Assembly: GCA_964498075.1 (NCBI GenBank) | Contig: CAZCGA010000017.1 | Coordinates: forward strand, 8,899-72,898 | DNA: 64,000 nucleotides | Direction: 5' to 3' | Source of the DNA: CAZCGA01 sp964498075 | Lineage (GTDB): Bacteria > Desulfobacterota > Binatia > HRBIN30 | Shown: in pieces, positions 28,901-36,887 of the stretch | Position numbering within the stretch: position 1 is the stretch's first letter | Layout: the number at the start of each line of letters is the position of its first letter | Translations under genes and position numbers: made by a program | Notes under the pieces: model-generated | Seen by the model: only the letters and a program-made list of their open reading frames with translations | Databases searched by the model: none | Told to the model about the DNA's origin: nothing

Positions 28901-29274
28901 GTTTGCGTTGGTGTCTGTGTCGGCGTGCGCGTCGGGGTGACGGTCGGCGTCTGCGTCGGCGTGCGCGTGGGAGTACTCGTCAACGTCGGGGTCAGCGTCA
29001 CGCAGTTCCCGGACAGCGTGTCGCAGGTTGCACTCGACACGAGCGTGCAACCCCCGCAGTCACCCGGGATCGGTGGTGGGCCGCACGCCGGGGGTTGGTC
29101 ACCGCACTGGCAACAGTCCTCTTGCGCCGCGGCGGCCACAGCGAGCACCGCCACCAAGAGCGCCGCAGCCGCCGCCACCGCGGACCTGCGAGCGACTCGA
29201 CGCCGCAGCCGCCGCACCACGCTCGCACCGGTCCTACAGCGAGTCGGGCGAGCGCGTTGTCGGTGAAGTCCCAC
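25966..29274 (-). CDS. Very long TP-stalk secreted protein with CCQC modules and dockerin-like end
   Basis: Up to 1,102 residues from GTG at 29274; no good ribosome binding site is visible, so the start is uncertain. An Ala-rich export segment (residues about 30-50) precedes three small Cys modules of the type NDCCQCGPxxxxCHxPxxxxC ending in CVTFTPT, each followed by a long TPTPT stalk. A beta-rich module (NCLRIAPSGPGDSQPQ ... VFIDVCWMLP) comes next, then more stalk. A globular part near residues 780-990 (FLFAQGDNQVDCIFDL, FVALGGVAVINLAG, GAGRVIVTTLTFCW) resembles ThuA/glutamine-amidotransferase-like folds. A final dockerin-like motif DVNNDGTVTAADLPALL closes the chain. A surface-anchored protein is likely; function unknown. 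Confidence 0.72.
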   Translation of the reverse strand: MGLHRQRARPTRCRTGASVVRRLRRRVARRSAVAAAAALLVAVLAVAAAAQEDCCQCGDQPPACGPPPIPGDCGGCTLVSSATCDTLSGNCVTLTPTLTSTPTRTPTQTPTVTPTRTPTQTPTQTPGPNDCCQCGPVFLFCHAPVSGFCNPGCGAVFNAACEAATDCVTFTPTPTITPTPTLTPTQTPTQTPTLTQTPTATPTETPTPTPTNTPTTTPTTTPTFTPTNTPTLTPTSTPTLTATPTNTSTNTPTLTPTPTPTSTPTATPTLTPTNTPTSTVTSTPTLTPTPTRTPTPTQTPGPNDCCQCPLPACGPPNGGVCGQGCVAVYNAACVPGRCVTFTPTPTVTATPTSTLTPTSTPTATATQTPTATATVTPSSTPSPTSSPTFTLTKTPTSTPTPSNTPTVTATATMTDTPPPTPTTPPNCLRIAPSGPGDSQPQNQTAGCPQDQNWQCAQTNDGDASYVFSGDTTTGARIDIYALEQVTPRAEPIVSVSVHAVSRSKFGTAGTLIRTQIKPAPGLPTSTGSASPLTTTYTDSFTSYPINPIGVPWTWDQINVLQAGVRQEVSGNNEARTTAVFIDVCWMLPTPTLTPTPTLTPTATLTATPTATATATPTATGTPTSTPSASPTATRTDTPTVTPTATATASPTPTVTPSPSPTPTRTPSPTPTGLPTPTASPTLLATLTPTATPLPTASRTFSASSSPTAPVTVTPLPTVPGAASPTATVSPTLSPSPLASVAPTASETMTPAEPIPTATVTSSASSTPSASATASPTITGTRPTATATIPPPGIAFLFAQGDNQVDCIFDLSANLRFSAATRSFQTLTTADPQQLRRQFQVIYVAPDMGVADYGLLRQLVAPQGAIAQFVALGGVAVINLAGTQGDQTAVAPDGVGFSNQTQHNSEDILASNHPYITGLGFGGEALTADDFAGWQPTDFGTLDNLPPARTVVLDNGDGPSWVEYQHGAGRVIVTTLTFCWIGKPHSDTAGARNLLRYSRFYTGSALTPGPTVTQTSPPTFTLTRTPTRTPSRTATPINTRTPTPSLTPVRAATPSPTPEPSPGDDLAAVIEAIFGEPSLPETDVNNDGTVTAADLPALLPRLH

Positions 29275-29363
29275 GTGTGTGGACCTGGGGTGGAGGACCG
29301 TTTCGTTGACTTGAAACAGGCCCTCTGATACCTACTCGCCACCTTCAGCGCAAGCTCCTACTA

Positions 29364-30659
29364 ATGAAAATCGCTTCAGTGAAGGGATTCCACGATGTCC
29401 TGCCCGATGAGAGTCTGCGCTGGAGCTGGATCGAACAGCAGGCGCGCACCCTGTTCGCGCGCTACGGGCTGAGCGAGATCCGCATCCCGATCGTCGAGCG
29501 CACCGAGCTGTTCACCCGCTCCATCGGCGAGACCACGGACATCGTCGAGAAGGAGATGTACACCTTCGAGGACCGCGACGGTTCGTCACTGACGCTGCGT
29601 CCCGAGGGTACGGCGTCCATCGTGCGCGCCTACGTCGAGCACGCGCTGCAGCAGCGCGAGCCGGTGTCGAAGCTGTTCTATCTCGGCCCGATGTTCCGCC
29701 GCGAGCGGCCACAGAAGGGACGGCTGCGGCAGTTCTCGCAAGTCGGCGTCGAGGTGATCGGCCGTGATGACGCCGCGATCGACGCCGAGGTGTTGCTCCT
29801 CCTGCACGATCTGCTCGTGGCGCTGGAGATCCGCAACCCGCAGATCGAGCTGAACTCGCTCGGCTGTGCGGCCTGCCGGCCGGGCTATCGCGCTGCGCTG
29901 CAGGCCTTCGGCGAGGCGCACCGCGCCGAGCTGTGCGACAACTGCCGCGCGCGGCTGGCGCGCAACCCGCTACGACTGTTGGATTGCAAGGATCCGGATT
30001 GTCATGCGGCCACGGCCGCAGCCCCGGTGATGCTGGATTTCCTGTGCGCGCCGTGCCGGGCTCACTTCGACGCCGTGCGTGCGGCGCTCGGGCGTGAAGG
30101 GGTCGAGGCGCGGCTGAATCCGCGCATGGTGCGCGGCCTCGACTACTACTGCCGCACCGCTTTCGAGGTGGTCGCCGAAGGGCTCGGGGCACAGAACGCC
30201 GTCGGCGGCGGCGGCCGCTACGACGGTCTGGTGAAGGAGTTGGGCGGTCCCGACGTGCCCGGCATCGGCTTCGCGCTGGGTGTCGAGCGGCTGGTGCTGG
30301 CGATGGCCGATCACGCCGCCCTCCGACCGCTGCCGCCCGAGGTGTTCCTGGCACCGCTCGGCGCCGCCGCGGAAGCCGAGGCCATGCATCTGGCACACCG
30401 CTGGCGCCGCGAAGGTGTCCGCGTCGAGATGACCAGCGGCGGCAAGAGCCTGAAGAGTCAGATGCGCTTGGCCGACAAGTCGGGCGCCGCGTACGTGCTC
30501 ATTCTCGGTGAAGACGAGCTGGCGGCGCGGGCGCTCACCGTACGCGACATGGCCGCGAAGCGTGACTTCCCGCGCGCCATCGAGCTGTCGTCGTCGGCTG
30601 CGGCGCTGCACACGACACTCGCGCAGCTGGCGGATCACTCCGTGGAGCGGCGCGCGTGA
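29364..30659 (+). CDS. hisS: Histidyl-tRNA synthetase
   Basis: Class II synthetase charging tRNA-His. The start ATG at 29364 gives the standard N-terminus KGFHDVLPDE. Motif 2 lies in YLGPMFRRERPQKGRLRQF. The histidine-specific loop GLDYYCRTAFEV and GGGGRYDGLVKELGG are present. Motif 3 is PGIGFALGVERLVLA, and the anticodon-binding domain begins about residue 330 (VEMTSGGKSLKSQMRLADK). At 431 residues it is of usual bacterial size. Its stop codon overlaps the aspS start, so the two tRNA synthetases form one translationally coupled operon. Confidence 0.97.
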   Translation: MKIASVKGFHDVLPDESLRWSWIEQQARTLFARYGLSEIRIPIVERTELFTRSIGETTDIVEKEMYTFEDRDGSSLTLRPEGTASIVRAYVEHALQQREPVSKLFYLGPMFRRERPQKGRLRQFSQVGVEVIGRDDAAIDAEVLLLLHDLLVALEIRNPQIELNSLGCAACRPGYRAALQAFGEAHRAELCDNCRARLARNPLRLLDCKDPDCHAATAAAPVMLDFLCAPCRAHFDAVRAALGREGVEARLNPRMVRGLDYYCRTAFEVVAEGLGAQNAVGGGGRYDGLVKELGGPDVPGIGFALGVERLVLAMADHAALRPLPPEVFLAPLGAAAEAEAMHLAHRWRREGVRVEMTSGGKSLKSQMRLADKSGAAYVLILGEDELAARALTVRDMAAKRDFPRAIELSSSAAALHTTLAQLADHSVERRA

Positions 30660-32434
30660 GCCCCGAGGGTCTCGGCGACTGGAAGCGCAGCAGCTACTGC
30701 AACGATCTGCGCGCCGCGCACGCCGGCACGACCGTCACGGTCATGGGCTGGGTGCACACCCGGCGTGACCATGGCGGCTTGATCTTCGTCGATCTGCGCG
30801 ACCGCTCCGGCCTCTTGCAAGTGGTATTCAACCCGGAGCGCAGCCAGCCAGCGTTCGCGCTGGCGCAGGACCTGCGCGGCGAGTACGTCATCGCCGTCCG
30901 CGGCCGCGTCGAGCCCCGGCCCGCGGAGACCCTGAACCCCAACCTGGCGACCGGCGAGATCGAGGTGATGGCCGCGGAGGCGAGGCTGCTCAGCCCGGCG
31001 CGCACTCTCCCATTCCCGATCGACGGCGCGACGGCAGTCGCCGAGAGCACGCGCCTCAAGTATCGCTATCTCGATCTACGCCGTCCCGAGATGCAGGAGC
31101 GGCTCATCTTCCGCCACCGGCTGACGAAGACCGTACGCGACTTCCTCGATAGCCAAGGGTTCATCGAGATCGAGACGCCGGTGCTGACGCGCAGCACCCC
31201 CGAAGGGGCGCGCGATTATCTGGTGCCGAGCCGCGTCAACCCGGGGAACTTTTACGCGCTGCCGCAGTCGCCGCAGCTGTTCAAGCAGCTGTTCATGGTG
31301 TCGGGCTTCGACCGCTACTTCCAGATCGTCCGCTGCTTCCGCGATGAAGACTTGCGCGCCGACCGCCAGCCGGAGTTCACGCAGATCGACCTGGAGATGT
31401 CGTTCGTCCAACCCGACGACGTCATCGCAATCACCGAAGGCATGCTGTCGGCCGCCTGCGCGCTGCGCGGCATCGAGGTGCCGCGGCCGATTCCGCGGCT
31501 CACGTACGACGAGGCGATGCGACGCTTCGGCATCGACCGTCCCGACATGCGCTTCGGCCTCGAGCTGACCGACGTGTCGGACGCGCTGCGCCACACCGAG
31601 TTCAAAGTCTTTCGCGGCGCCCTCGACCGCGGCGGGATGGTGAAGCTGCTGTGCCTGCCCGACGGCGACCGCCTGTCGCGCAAGGACCTCGACGGTTTGC
31701 CCGACATCGTCGCACCGTACGGCGCCCGCGGCGTCGCCTGGGTACGTCTGACGGAGGCGGGATGGCAGTCGCCGATCGCCAAGTTCATCACGCCGGCGGA
31801 GCGCAGCGCCATCGAGCAGGCGTGCGGGGCGCGCACCGGCGACCTGCTGATGTTTCTGGCGGACATGCCGAAAGTCGTCAATGATGCGCTCGCCAACCTG
31901 CGGCTGAAGCTGGCAGACCAGCTCGGGATGATTCCCGGCAACCGGTGGGCGTTCGTCTGGGTCACGGATTTTCCCCTGGTCGAGTACTCCGTCGAGGACA
32001 AGCGCCACGTCGCGGTGCATCACCCGTTCACGTCGCCGCACGAGGCGGATCTCGAGCGCCTCGAATCGGAGCCGCTGGCGGTGCGGGCGCTGGCGTACGA
32101 CGTCGTGCTCAACGGCACGGAGCTCGGCGGCGGCAGTGTCCGGATTCATCGTCCCGACATCCAGTCGCGCGTGTTTGCGCTGCTCGGCATCAGCGAAACC
32201 GAAGCGCGCTCGAAGTTCGGATTCTTGCTCGACGCCCTGGCGTTCGGCGCGCCACCCCACGGTGGGATCGCCTTCGGCCTCGATCGCATCGCGATGTTGT
32301 TGTGTGGGAGCAGCTCGATCCGCGACGTCATCGCCTTCCCGAAAACGCAGCGGGCGGTGTGTTTGATGACCGACGCCCCGAGCCCGGTCGACGCGCGTCA
32401 GCTGCGCGAGCTTGGACTGAAGCTTGATGTGTAG
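30656..32434 (+). CDS. aspS: Aspartyl-tRNA synthetase
   Basis: Class II synthetase, 592 residues, starting at GTG 30656 inside the hisS stop (GTGA overlap). The N-terminal OB fold (GTTVTVMGWVHTRRDHGGLI) binds the anticodon. The catalytic core has QSPQLFKQLFMVSGFDRYFQ, motif 2 CFRDEDLRADRQPEFTQIDLE and motif 3 GIAFGLDRIAMLL. Residues about 290-420 form the bacterial GAD insertion domain. Whether it also charges tRNA-Asn cannot be read here; that depends on whether the genome carries asnS or gatCAB. The next gene starts 8 bases before its stop. Confidence 0.97.
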   Translation: MSPEGLGDWKRSSYCNDLRAAHAGTTVTVMGWVHTRRDHGGLIFVDLRDRSGLLQVVFNPERSQPAFALAQDLRGEYVIAVRGRVEPRPAETLNPNLATGEIEVMAAEARLLSPARTLPFPIDGATAVAESTRLKYRYLDLRRPEMQERLIFRHRLTKTVRDFLDSQGFIEIETPVLTRSTPEGARDYLVPSRVNPGNFYALPQSPQLFKQLFMVSGFDRYFQIVRCFRDEDLRADRQPEFTQIDLEMSFVQPDDVIAITEGMLSAACALRGIEVPRPIPRLTYDEAMRRFGIDRPDMRFGLELTDVSDALRHTEFKVFRGALDRGGMVKLLCLPDGDRLSRKDLDGLPDIVAPYGARGVAWVRLTEAGWQSPIAKFITPAERSAIEQACGARTGDLLMFLADMPKVVNDALANLRLKLADQLGMIPGNRWAFVWVTDFPLVEYSVEDKRHVAVHHPFTSPHEADLERLESEPLAVRALAYDVVLNGTELGGGSVRIHRPDIQSRVFALLGISETEARSKFGFLLDALAFGAPPHGGIAFGLDRIAMLLCGSSSIRDVIAFPKTQRAVCLMTDAPSPVDARQLRELGLKLDV

Positions 32435-33113
32435 CCGTCGCGGACCGCTGCTGGCGCCTGGCGCCAGCCGATTCTCTATCGGGCGACGCGCTGCGGGGTA
32501 TCTGTCGTACGCCCTGCTCGGCGGCGTCCTGCTCACCGGCTGCAGCCTGCTGCAGCGTCATCCGCCCTTGGAGGAGCCGGTCGGCCTGATCGTCGTGCTG
32601 CCGATCGAACGGGCGGAATCCAGTGGAACGCCGCTCGCGGGCGAGAGGGAACGCCTGGCTCCGCACGCCGAGCAGGTGGTCACTGCCCAGATCTACGGTG
32701 TATTGTCGAGCTCGTCGCAGTGGCGCTTCGTCCCCGATCTGAGCGTGGCACAAGCCCTCGGCCAGATCCCGCCGGGGGACCTTGCCACGCGGGCGCGCGC
32801 CCTGGGCAAAGCGGTCAGCGCCGACGCGGCGCTGTGCGGCACGGTGTCGCGTTACAGGGAACGCGAAGGGACCGAGCTGGGCGTGCGCGAGCCGGCCTCG
32901 GTCTCGTTCTCGCTGCAGCTCGTTTCGGTATCGTCCGGGACGATCCTGTGGAAAGGATCGTTCGACGAAACGCAGCGCCCGCTGTCTTCGAACCTGTTCA
33001 ACTGGTGGCAGTTCTGGAAGGGCGGCGTGCGCTGGTTCTCCGCCCAGCAGTTCACCCACATCGGCGTCGAGCATCTCCTCGAGGATCTGGCTGACCGGGT
33101 GGGGAACGGGTGA
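32427..33113 (+). CDS. Lipoprotein of unknown function
   Basis: A 228-residue lipoprotein whose ATG at 32427 overlaps the end of aspS, so it is the third gene of that operon. The lipobox is LLTGC, near residue 40 after a basic stretch. The mature part has a VVLPIERAESS strand, repeated helices and ALCGTVSRYRERE, ASVSFSLQLVSVSSGTILWKG, then WWQFWKGGVRWFSAQQF. This order (strand, an output like 'aggregate over copies', then LxGTV and S.GxxLW.G) resembles the GNA1162/DUF799-like family of curli or pilus-type secretion lipoproteins; I regard that as a weak match. Function unknown. Confidence 0.75.
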   Translation: MCSRRGPLLAPGASRFSIGRRAAGYLSYALLGGVLLTGCSLLQRHPPLEEPVGLIVVLPIERAESSGTPLAGERERLAPHAEQVVTAQIYGVLSSSSQWRFVPDLSVAQALGQIPPGDLATRARALGKAVSADAALCGTVSRYREREGTELGVREPASVSFSLQLVSVSSGTILWKGSFDETQRPLSSNLFNWWQFWKGGVRWFSAQQFTHIGVEHLLEDLADRVGNG

Positions 33114-33139
33114 CGGGACTTGTCCGAGGCATTGCCTCG

Positions 33140-33234
33140 CTACGTGTACCGTCCACCGTTCAGGCGGATCACCTGGCCGGTGACGGGGACGCGGGAGAGC
33201 AGCATCTGCATCACCGTCGGTGGGACCGAAGCCG
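33140..33234 (-). pseudogene. Remnant of a short-chain dehydrogenase C-terminus
   Basis: About 30 codons on the minus strand end in VPVTGQVIRLNGGRYT and a stop. That is the normal closing sequence of SDR enzymes (VTGQVIxVNGGRY). No upstream SDR domain is present: the region before it is the 3' end of the TrpC-like gene. It looks like a decayed gene whose front was lost. Confidence 0.5.
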
Positions 33235-33969
33235 TCAGCCCGCGGTGAGCTGCTGCAGCACGGCGGGCACGTCGTCGACGCCGACCAGCGCTGCGCCCAC
33301 GACGACGCTGTCGCACAGCCCGCGCAGCGCCGCGCACTCCGCGGCCGATTGAACCTCAGGTACGGCGATCACGGTCCACTGCCGCGGCACCTGCTGCGCC
33401 AGTTGTCGCGTGCGCGCAACGTCCAGCGCACCGCCGGCGTGCATGCACTGCAGTCCCAGGATCACGTGCGGCAGGCGCACGGCGCGGGCGACGTCGGCGG
33501 CCGTCATCACCTCGATGACGGAGGCCATGTGCAAGGAGCTGGCGACGGTGACCAGCTCCTGGAGCGTATCGTCATCCAGCTCAGACGCGGGGAAGAGCGC
33601 CGCATCGCCGCCGTGCAGGCGGGTATCGTAGAGCTGACTCGGAGCGACGATCAGCGCATCGCGCCAGATGGGCGCGGTCGTCGCCGCGGCGATCGCCGCG
33701 AGGTCGTCCATCGACAGCCCACCCGCTCCGGCCGCCACCACCAGCGCCGCCACCTCGGCATCGTCACACGCACGCGCGTGCACAATCAGCTCCGCCATGG
33801 TTCGCGGCGGCGCAACGGCGGACAAGCACGCGATGACGGCGAGATCCTGCTTCTGTGTCGCGACGTACTGCGCGAAGTCGCGCCGGCTCGGCGTCACCTC
33901 GCTCAACCGTTGGCTGGCCAGCCGCCGCACCTCATCACGGCTCGCCGCCAGCGCGCGCGTCCGATCCAT
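33235..33969 (-). CDS. Indole-3-glycerol-phosphate synthase-like pseudoenzyme
   Basis: A 244-residue TIM-barrel-like protein when started at ATG 33969 (MDRTRALA); a TTG 54 bases upstream is possible. The layout follows TrpC: APIWRDALIVAPSQLYDTRL aligns with TrpC LRKDFIxxxYQxYEAR, LHMASVIEVMTAAD with LGMxxLVEVHxxxE, and SVVVGAALVGVDD with AVLVGEALMxxxD. Catalytic residues are lost: the Lys of RKDF is replaced (RDAL), and the expected INNRNL and ESGI motifs read GLQCMHAGG and PEVQSA. It probably does not make indoleglycerol phosphate. It follows the transketolase C-terminal subunit on the same strand, 43 bases after its stop or overlapping it if the TTG is used. No other trp gene is nearby. The role is unknown. 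Confidence 0.65.
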   Translation of the reverse strand: MDRTRALAASRDEVRRLASQRLSEVTPSRRDFAQYVATQKQDLAVIACLSAVAPPRTMAELIVHARACDDAEVAALVVAAGAGGLSMDDLAAIAAATTAPIWRDALIVAPSQLYDTRLHGGDAALFPASELDDDTLQELVTVASSLHMASVIEVMTAADVARAVRLPHVILGLQCMHAGGALDVARTRQLAQQVPRQWTVIAVPEVQSAAECAALRGLCDSVVVGAALVGVDDVPAVLQQLTAG

Positions 33970-34012
33970 GTCGTGCTTGGCGCCTTCGCGGTCAATTCGC
34001 GGTCTGCGCTCT

Positions 34013-34933
34013 TCAGCCGGCAACGAGCTTACGCGCCGCCGCTTCGACCCCGGCGGCGTCGATCCCGTGAATGCGCAGCAGCTCCGGGTATGGCTCCACC
34101 TCGGTGCAGAACACGTCGCGGACGCCGACGCGCGCCAGACGCCCGGTGCCCAGCTCGGCGATGACCTCGGCCACGGCGCCGCCGAGGCCGCCGATGATCG
34201 AGTGCTCTTCGACCGTAACGATGCGGCCGGTCTCGCGCGCGGCGCGTTCGACGGCGGCGCGATCCAGCGGTTTGAGCGTGTGCATGTTCAGCACGCGCGC
34301 GGAGATCCCGGCGGCCTTGAGCGTGTCGTGCGCCGCCAGTGCGGCGTTCACGCAGCCGCCGGTGGCGATGAGCGTGACCTCCGTTCCGTCGCGCAGCTGC
34401 ACCGCCTGGCCGACGCGGAACTCTGCGTCGTATCCGTCGATGGCCGTGAGAAAGCCCAGGCGGATGTAGACCGGACCTTCGGTCGTGGCGGCGGCACGCA
34501 CGGCGCGCAGGCTCTCGTTCGGATCCGCCGGTGACAGCACCGTCATCCCCGGAATCGAACGCAGCAGCGCGATGTCCTCCATGGCATGGTGCGTAGCGCC
34601 CCACGGCCCGGCTTCGAGCCCGGCGAACGGCGCGATGAACTTCACGTTGTTGCGGTTGTAGGCGCAGTCGTTGCGGATCTGCTCGAAGCCGCGCATGCTG
34701 ATGAACGGCGCCATGCCGAGCACGAACGGCAGCTTGCCGGCGTGTGCCAGCCCCGCCGCGACGCCGATCAAGTTCTGTTCGCTGATGCCCACGTCGAAGT
34801 GGCGCTCGGGAAACCGTGCGGTAAAGGAACCGATCGGCCCGAAGTCTTGCGAGACGAGGACGACGTTCGGGTTGGCCTCCGCCAGCTCCGCCAACACCTC
34901 CGCGGACGACATTGCCGTGAAGTAACCGCTCAT
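34013..34933 (-). CDS. Transketolase C-terminal subunit
   Basis: A 306-residue half-transketolase holding the pyrimidine-binding domain and C-terminal domain. The start is ATG at 34933 with GGAGGAGG 6 bases upstream. Motifs: VVLVSQDFGPIGSF, FPERHFDVGISEQNLIGVAAG (the catalytic Glu of the ISEQ motif), PFISMRGFEQIRND, and the C-terminal VTVEEHSIIGGLGGAV. It needs the N-terminal subunit, which is encoded at 36888-37703. The two together would transfer a ketol group in the pentose phosphate pathway or in a related DXS-like reaction. Here the two halves are separated by two plus-strand genes, so they are not one operon. Confidence 0.9.
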   Translation of the reverse strand: MSGYFTAMSSAEVLAELAEANPNVVLVSQDFGPIGSFTARFPERHFDVGISEQNLIGVAAGLAHAGKLPFVLGMAPFISMRGFEQIRNDCAYNRNNVKFIAPFAGLEAGPWGATHHAMEDIALLRSIPGMTVLSPADPNESLRAVRAAATTEGPVYIRLGFLTAIDGYDAEFRVGQAVQLRDGTEVTLIATGGCVNAALAAHDTLKAAGISARVLNMHTLKPLDRAAVERAARETGRIVTVEEHSIIGGLGGAVAEVIAELGTGRLARVGVRDVFCTEVEPYPELLRIHGIDAAGVEAAARKLVAG

Positions 34934-34999
34934 ATGATGCCTCCTCCGGCGGCTTGTGTACGTGCTATATGACCCGACGCGCAAGACCTGGCGGATATC

Positions 35000-36730
35000 G
35001 TGCTTTCGCAGCTGCTGCTTTGCACCGGATTCTACGCCCTCATCGCCCTGCCGGGTGTGGGGTTCGTGGCGCTCAGCGATCGACAATCCAGATGGTTCGG
35101 CGCGCTCGGCGTCGGCAACGCCGCCAGCCTCGCCGCCGCGATTCTTTGCGGCTATTACCTCTTCCTCGCCGGGATGCCGTTTGCTGCCTTCATCGTCCTC
35201 GAGTATCTCGCGCTGGGATGTGTGCTCGTTCTTCGGCGACGGGCCGCGACTCCACCGTCGCACCCCGTGAAGGCAGACGGACATGCCACTCTCTTGCTGC
35301 CTCTCCTCTTACTCGTCTTCATCACGCGGTCCATCCCGCTGTTCTTCAGCGAGGTTCCGCAGGGGCTGGATCCCTGCTTTCACACGCTGATCGCCCAGAA
35401 GATCCTGCAGACGAGCACCGTCCCCACCGACTGGATGCCCTTTGAGACGGTGCAGCTCAACTACCCGGTCGGGTCGCACATTCTCATCGCCGAGACGGCG
35501 CGGCAGACCGGCGTTCCGGTGCACATAGTCTTCAAGAGTCTCTTCCCGATTCTCGCCTGCCTGACAACCCTCTCGATTTACTGCGTCGCGCTCCGCCTCT
35601 TGGAAAACCGGCGTGCAGCCTGGTGCTCGGCCGTTGCCTACTCCTTCCTGGCCGTGTGGGGAAGCCTCGACTACTACCGCTGGGGCGGCCTTCCCAACCT
35701 TCTCGGGATGCTGCTGCTCCTCGGCCTCATTCAAGTCGCTTGGGCACCGCGAGAGCGGTTCACGGCCCTGGTCTTCGGCGTCATCCTCGCCGCGCTGATC
35801 ATCAGCCATCATCACAGCGCGCTGTGTGCGGTCGTCCTCTTTGCGGGCTACGTCGCGTTCACTTGCGTGCTCGTCAGACGGCTCGCCGGCGCGTCGCGGA
35901 CGATCGTCTTCGGGCTGGTCTGTGCCACGCTCTTGTCCGTTGTGCCGCTGGCCGCGTACCTGCGGGGTGGCGGCGAGGTCGGACAGACGTCGGTCCTGAG
36001 GTTCTACGAGCCGCTCATCCCGCTCTGGGCCGGCGTCATGGACCTCGGCGCTCCACTGGCGATTCTGGGGATCGCCGGGACGGTTGGCCTGTTTCGCGCG
36101 CCGAAGCGGGAGGCGATTCTGTTCCTCACCTTCTGGATCGCGCTGCTCTTCGGCGTGTTCGCCTTCTTCGAGTACGTCTACCGCTTCGGCGTCTATCTGC
36201 TCGACGGGCAATTCTACACCGCACTTACGCCGAGCCGCTTTCTCACCAACCTCGCCTATCCGCTTTCCATCGCGGCAGGATACCTGATGGCCAAGCTCGT
36301 GCAGAATCGCCGCTGGCCCGTCGCGGCGACTGGGTTCCTCGTCGCGTCGCTGGTCTGGTCGTACTTCCCGATTCGGGCGCAGTGCGGAGAGTCGGAGATC
36401 GCGGCGGACACTGCGGCCTTCACCTGGATCGCGACCCACGCGGAGCCGAACGCCTTCGTCGTGTCGGCATCTGCGTGGGCGCCCTATTTCACCGGGCGGG
36501 AGGCGGCGTACACGGCGCTTCCTGCGTCAGAGGCACGGAACTCGGAGCCGGTGCAGTACAAGCGGCGGGTGCTGTTGCGCGACTTGAGCGCCATCGCCGA
36601 CTTCAGTCTCAGGTCGCGACGGCCGGTGTACATTGCGTTGCCGGCGCAATCGCCGCCCCCGAATCCGCTTCCGGAGGTGTATCGTGGAGAGCGAACGAAG
36701 ATCTACAAGCTCGCTCAGCCTGCTGAATGA
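35000..36730 (+). CDS. Polytopic membrane protein, GT-C glycosyltransferase-like
   Basis: A 576-residue protein starting at GTG 35000, with about twelve hydrophobic segments. After the first two or three, a loop has SEVPQGLDPCFHTLIAQKI, carrying an acidic residue and a His as in the first loop of GT-C glycosyltransferases that use lipid-linked sugars. YYRWGGLPNLLGMLLLLGL is another recognisable stretch. A C-terminal ~110-residue soluble part has TAAFTWIATHAEPNAFVVS and VLLRDLSAIAD, like the periplasmic ends of ArnT/PMT-like or DUF6541-like proteins. I infer sugar transfer to an envelope or exported acceptor; the family is uncertain. It lies opposite to both transketolase genes. Confidence 0.7.
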   Translation: MLSQLLLCTGFYALIALPGVGFVALSDRQSRWFGALGVGNAASLAAAILCGYYLFLAGMPFAAFIVLEYLALGCVLVLRRRAATPPSHPVKADGHATLLLPLLLLVFITRSIPLFFSEVPQGLDPCFHTLIAQKILQTSTVPTDWMPFETVQLNYPVGSHILIAETARQTGVPVHIVFKSLFPILACLTTLSIYCVALRLLENRRAAWCSAVAYSFLAVWGSLDYYRWGGLPNLLGMLLLLGLIQVAWAPRERFTALVFGVILAALIISHHHSALCAVVLFAGYVAFTCVLVRRLAGASRTIVFGLVCATLLSVVPLAAYLRGGGEVGQTSVLRFYEPLIPLWAGVMDLGAPLAILGIAGTVGLFRAPKREAILFLTFWIALLFGVFAFFEYVYRFGVYLLDGQFYTALTPSRFLTNLAYPLSIAAGYLMAKLVQNRRWPVAATGFLVASLVWSYFPIRAQCGESEIAADTAAFTWIATHAEPNAFVVSASAWAPYFTGREAAYTALPASEARNSEPVQYKRRVLLRDLSAIADFSLRSRRPVYIALPAQSPPPNPLPEVYRGERTKIYKLAQPAE

Positions 36731-36857
36731 GGAGCCCATCCGCGCGGGCATGCGGGTGCTCTTCTGGCAACTCCTCCTCTCCCTGAGCGTCGCGCTCCTC
36801 GGCTCGCTCGTCTTCCTGAGCGGCCGCTTCGACGCGTTCCCCTACGCCTGGTTCTGA
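36684..36857 (+). CDS. Small single-span membrane protein
   Basis: GTG at 36684 is preceded by CCGGAGG with good spacing, inside the 3' end of the membrane glycosyltransferase-like gene (overlap 47 bases). The 57-residue product has a charged N-terminal half and one hydrophobic segment, LFWQLLLSLSVALLGSLVFL, then a short RFDAFPYAWF end. Its overlap suggests co-translation with the larger protein and possibly a role as its small partner. Function unknown; it may be spurious. Confidence 0.5.
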   Translation: MESERRSTSSLSLLNEEPIRAGMRVLFWQLLLSLSVALLGSLVFLSGRFDAFPYAWF

Positions 36858-36887
36858 ATTGTTGGCCGGGAGCCAGGCGCGCGGCGT

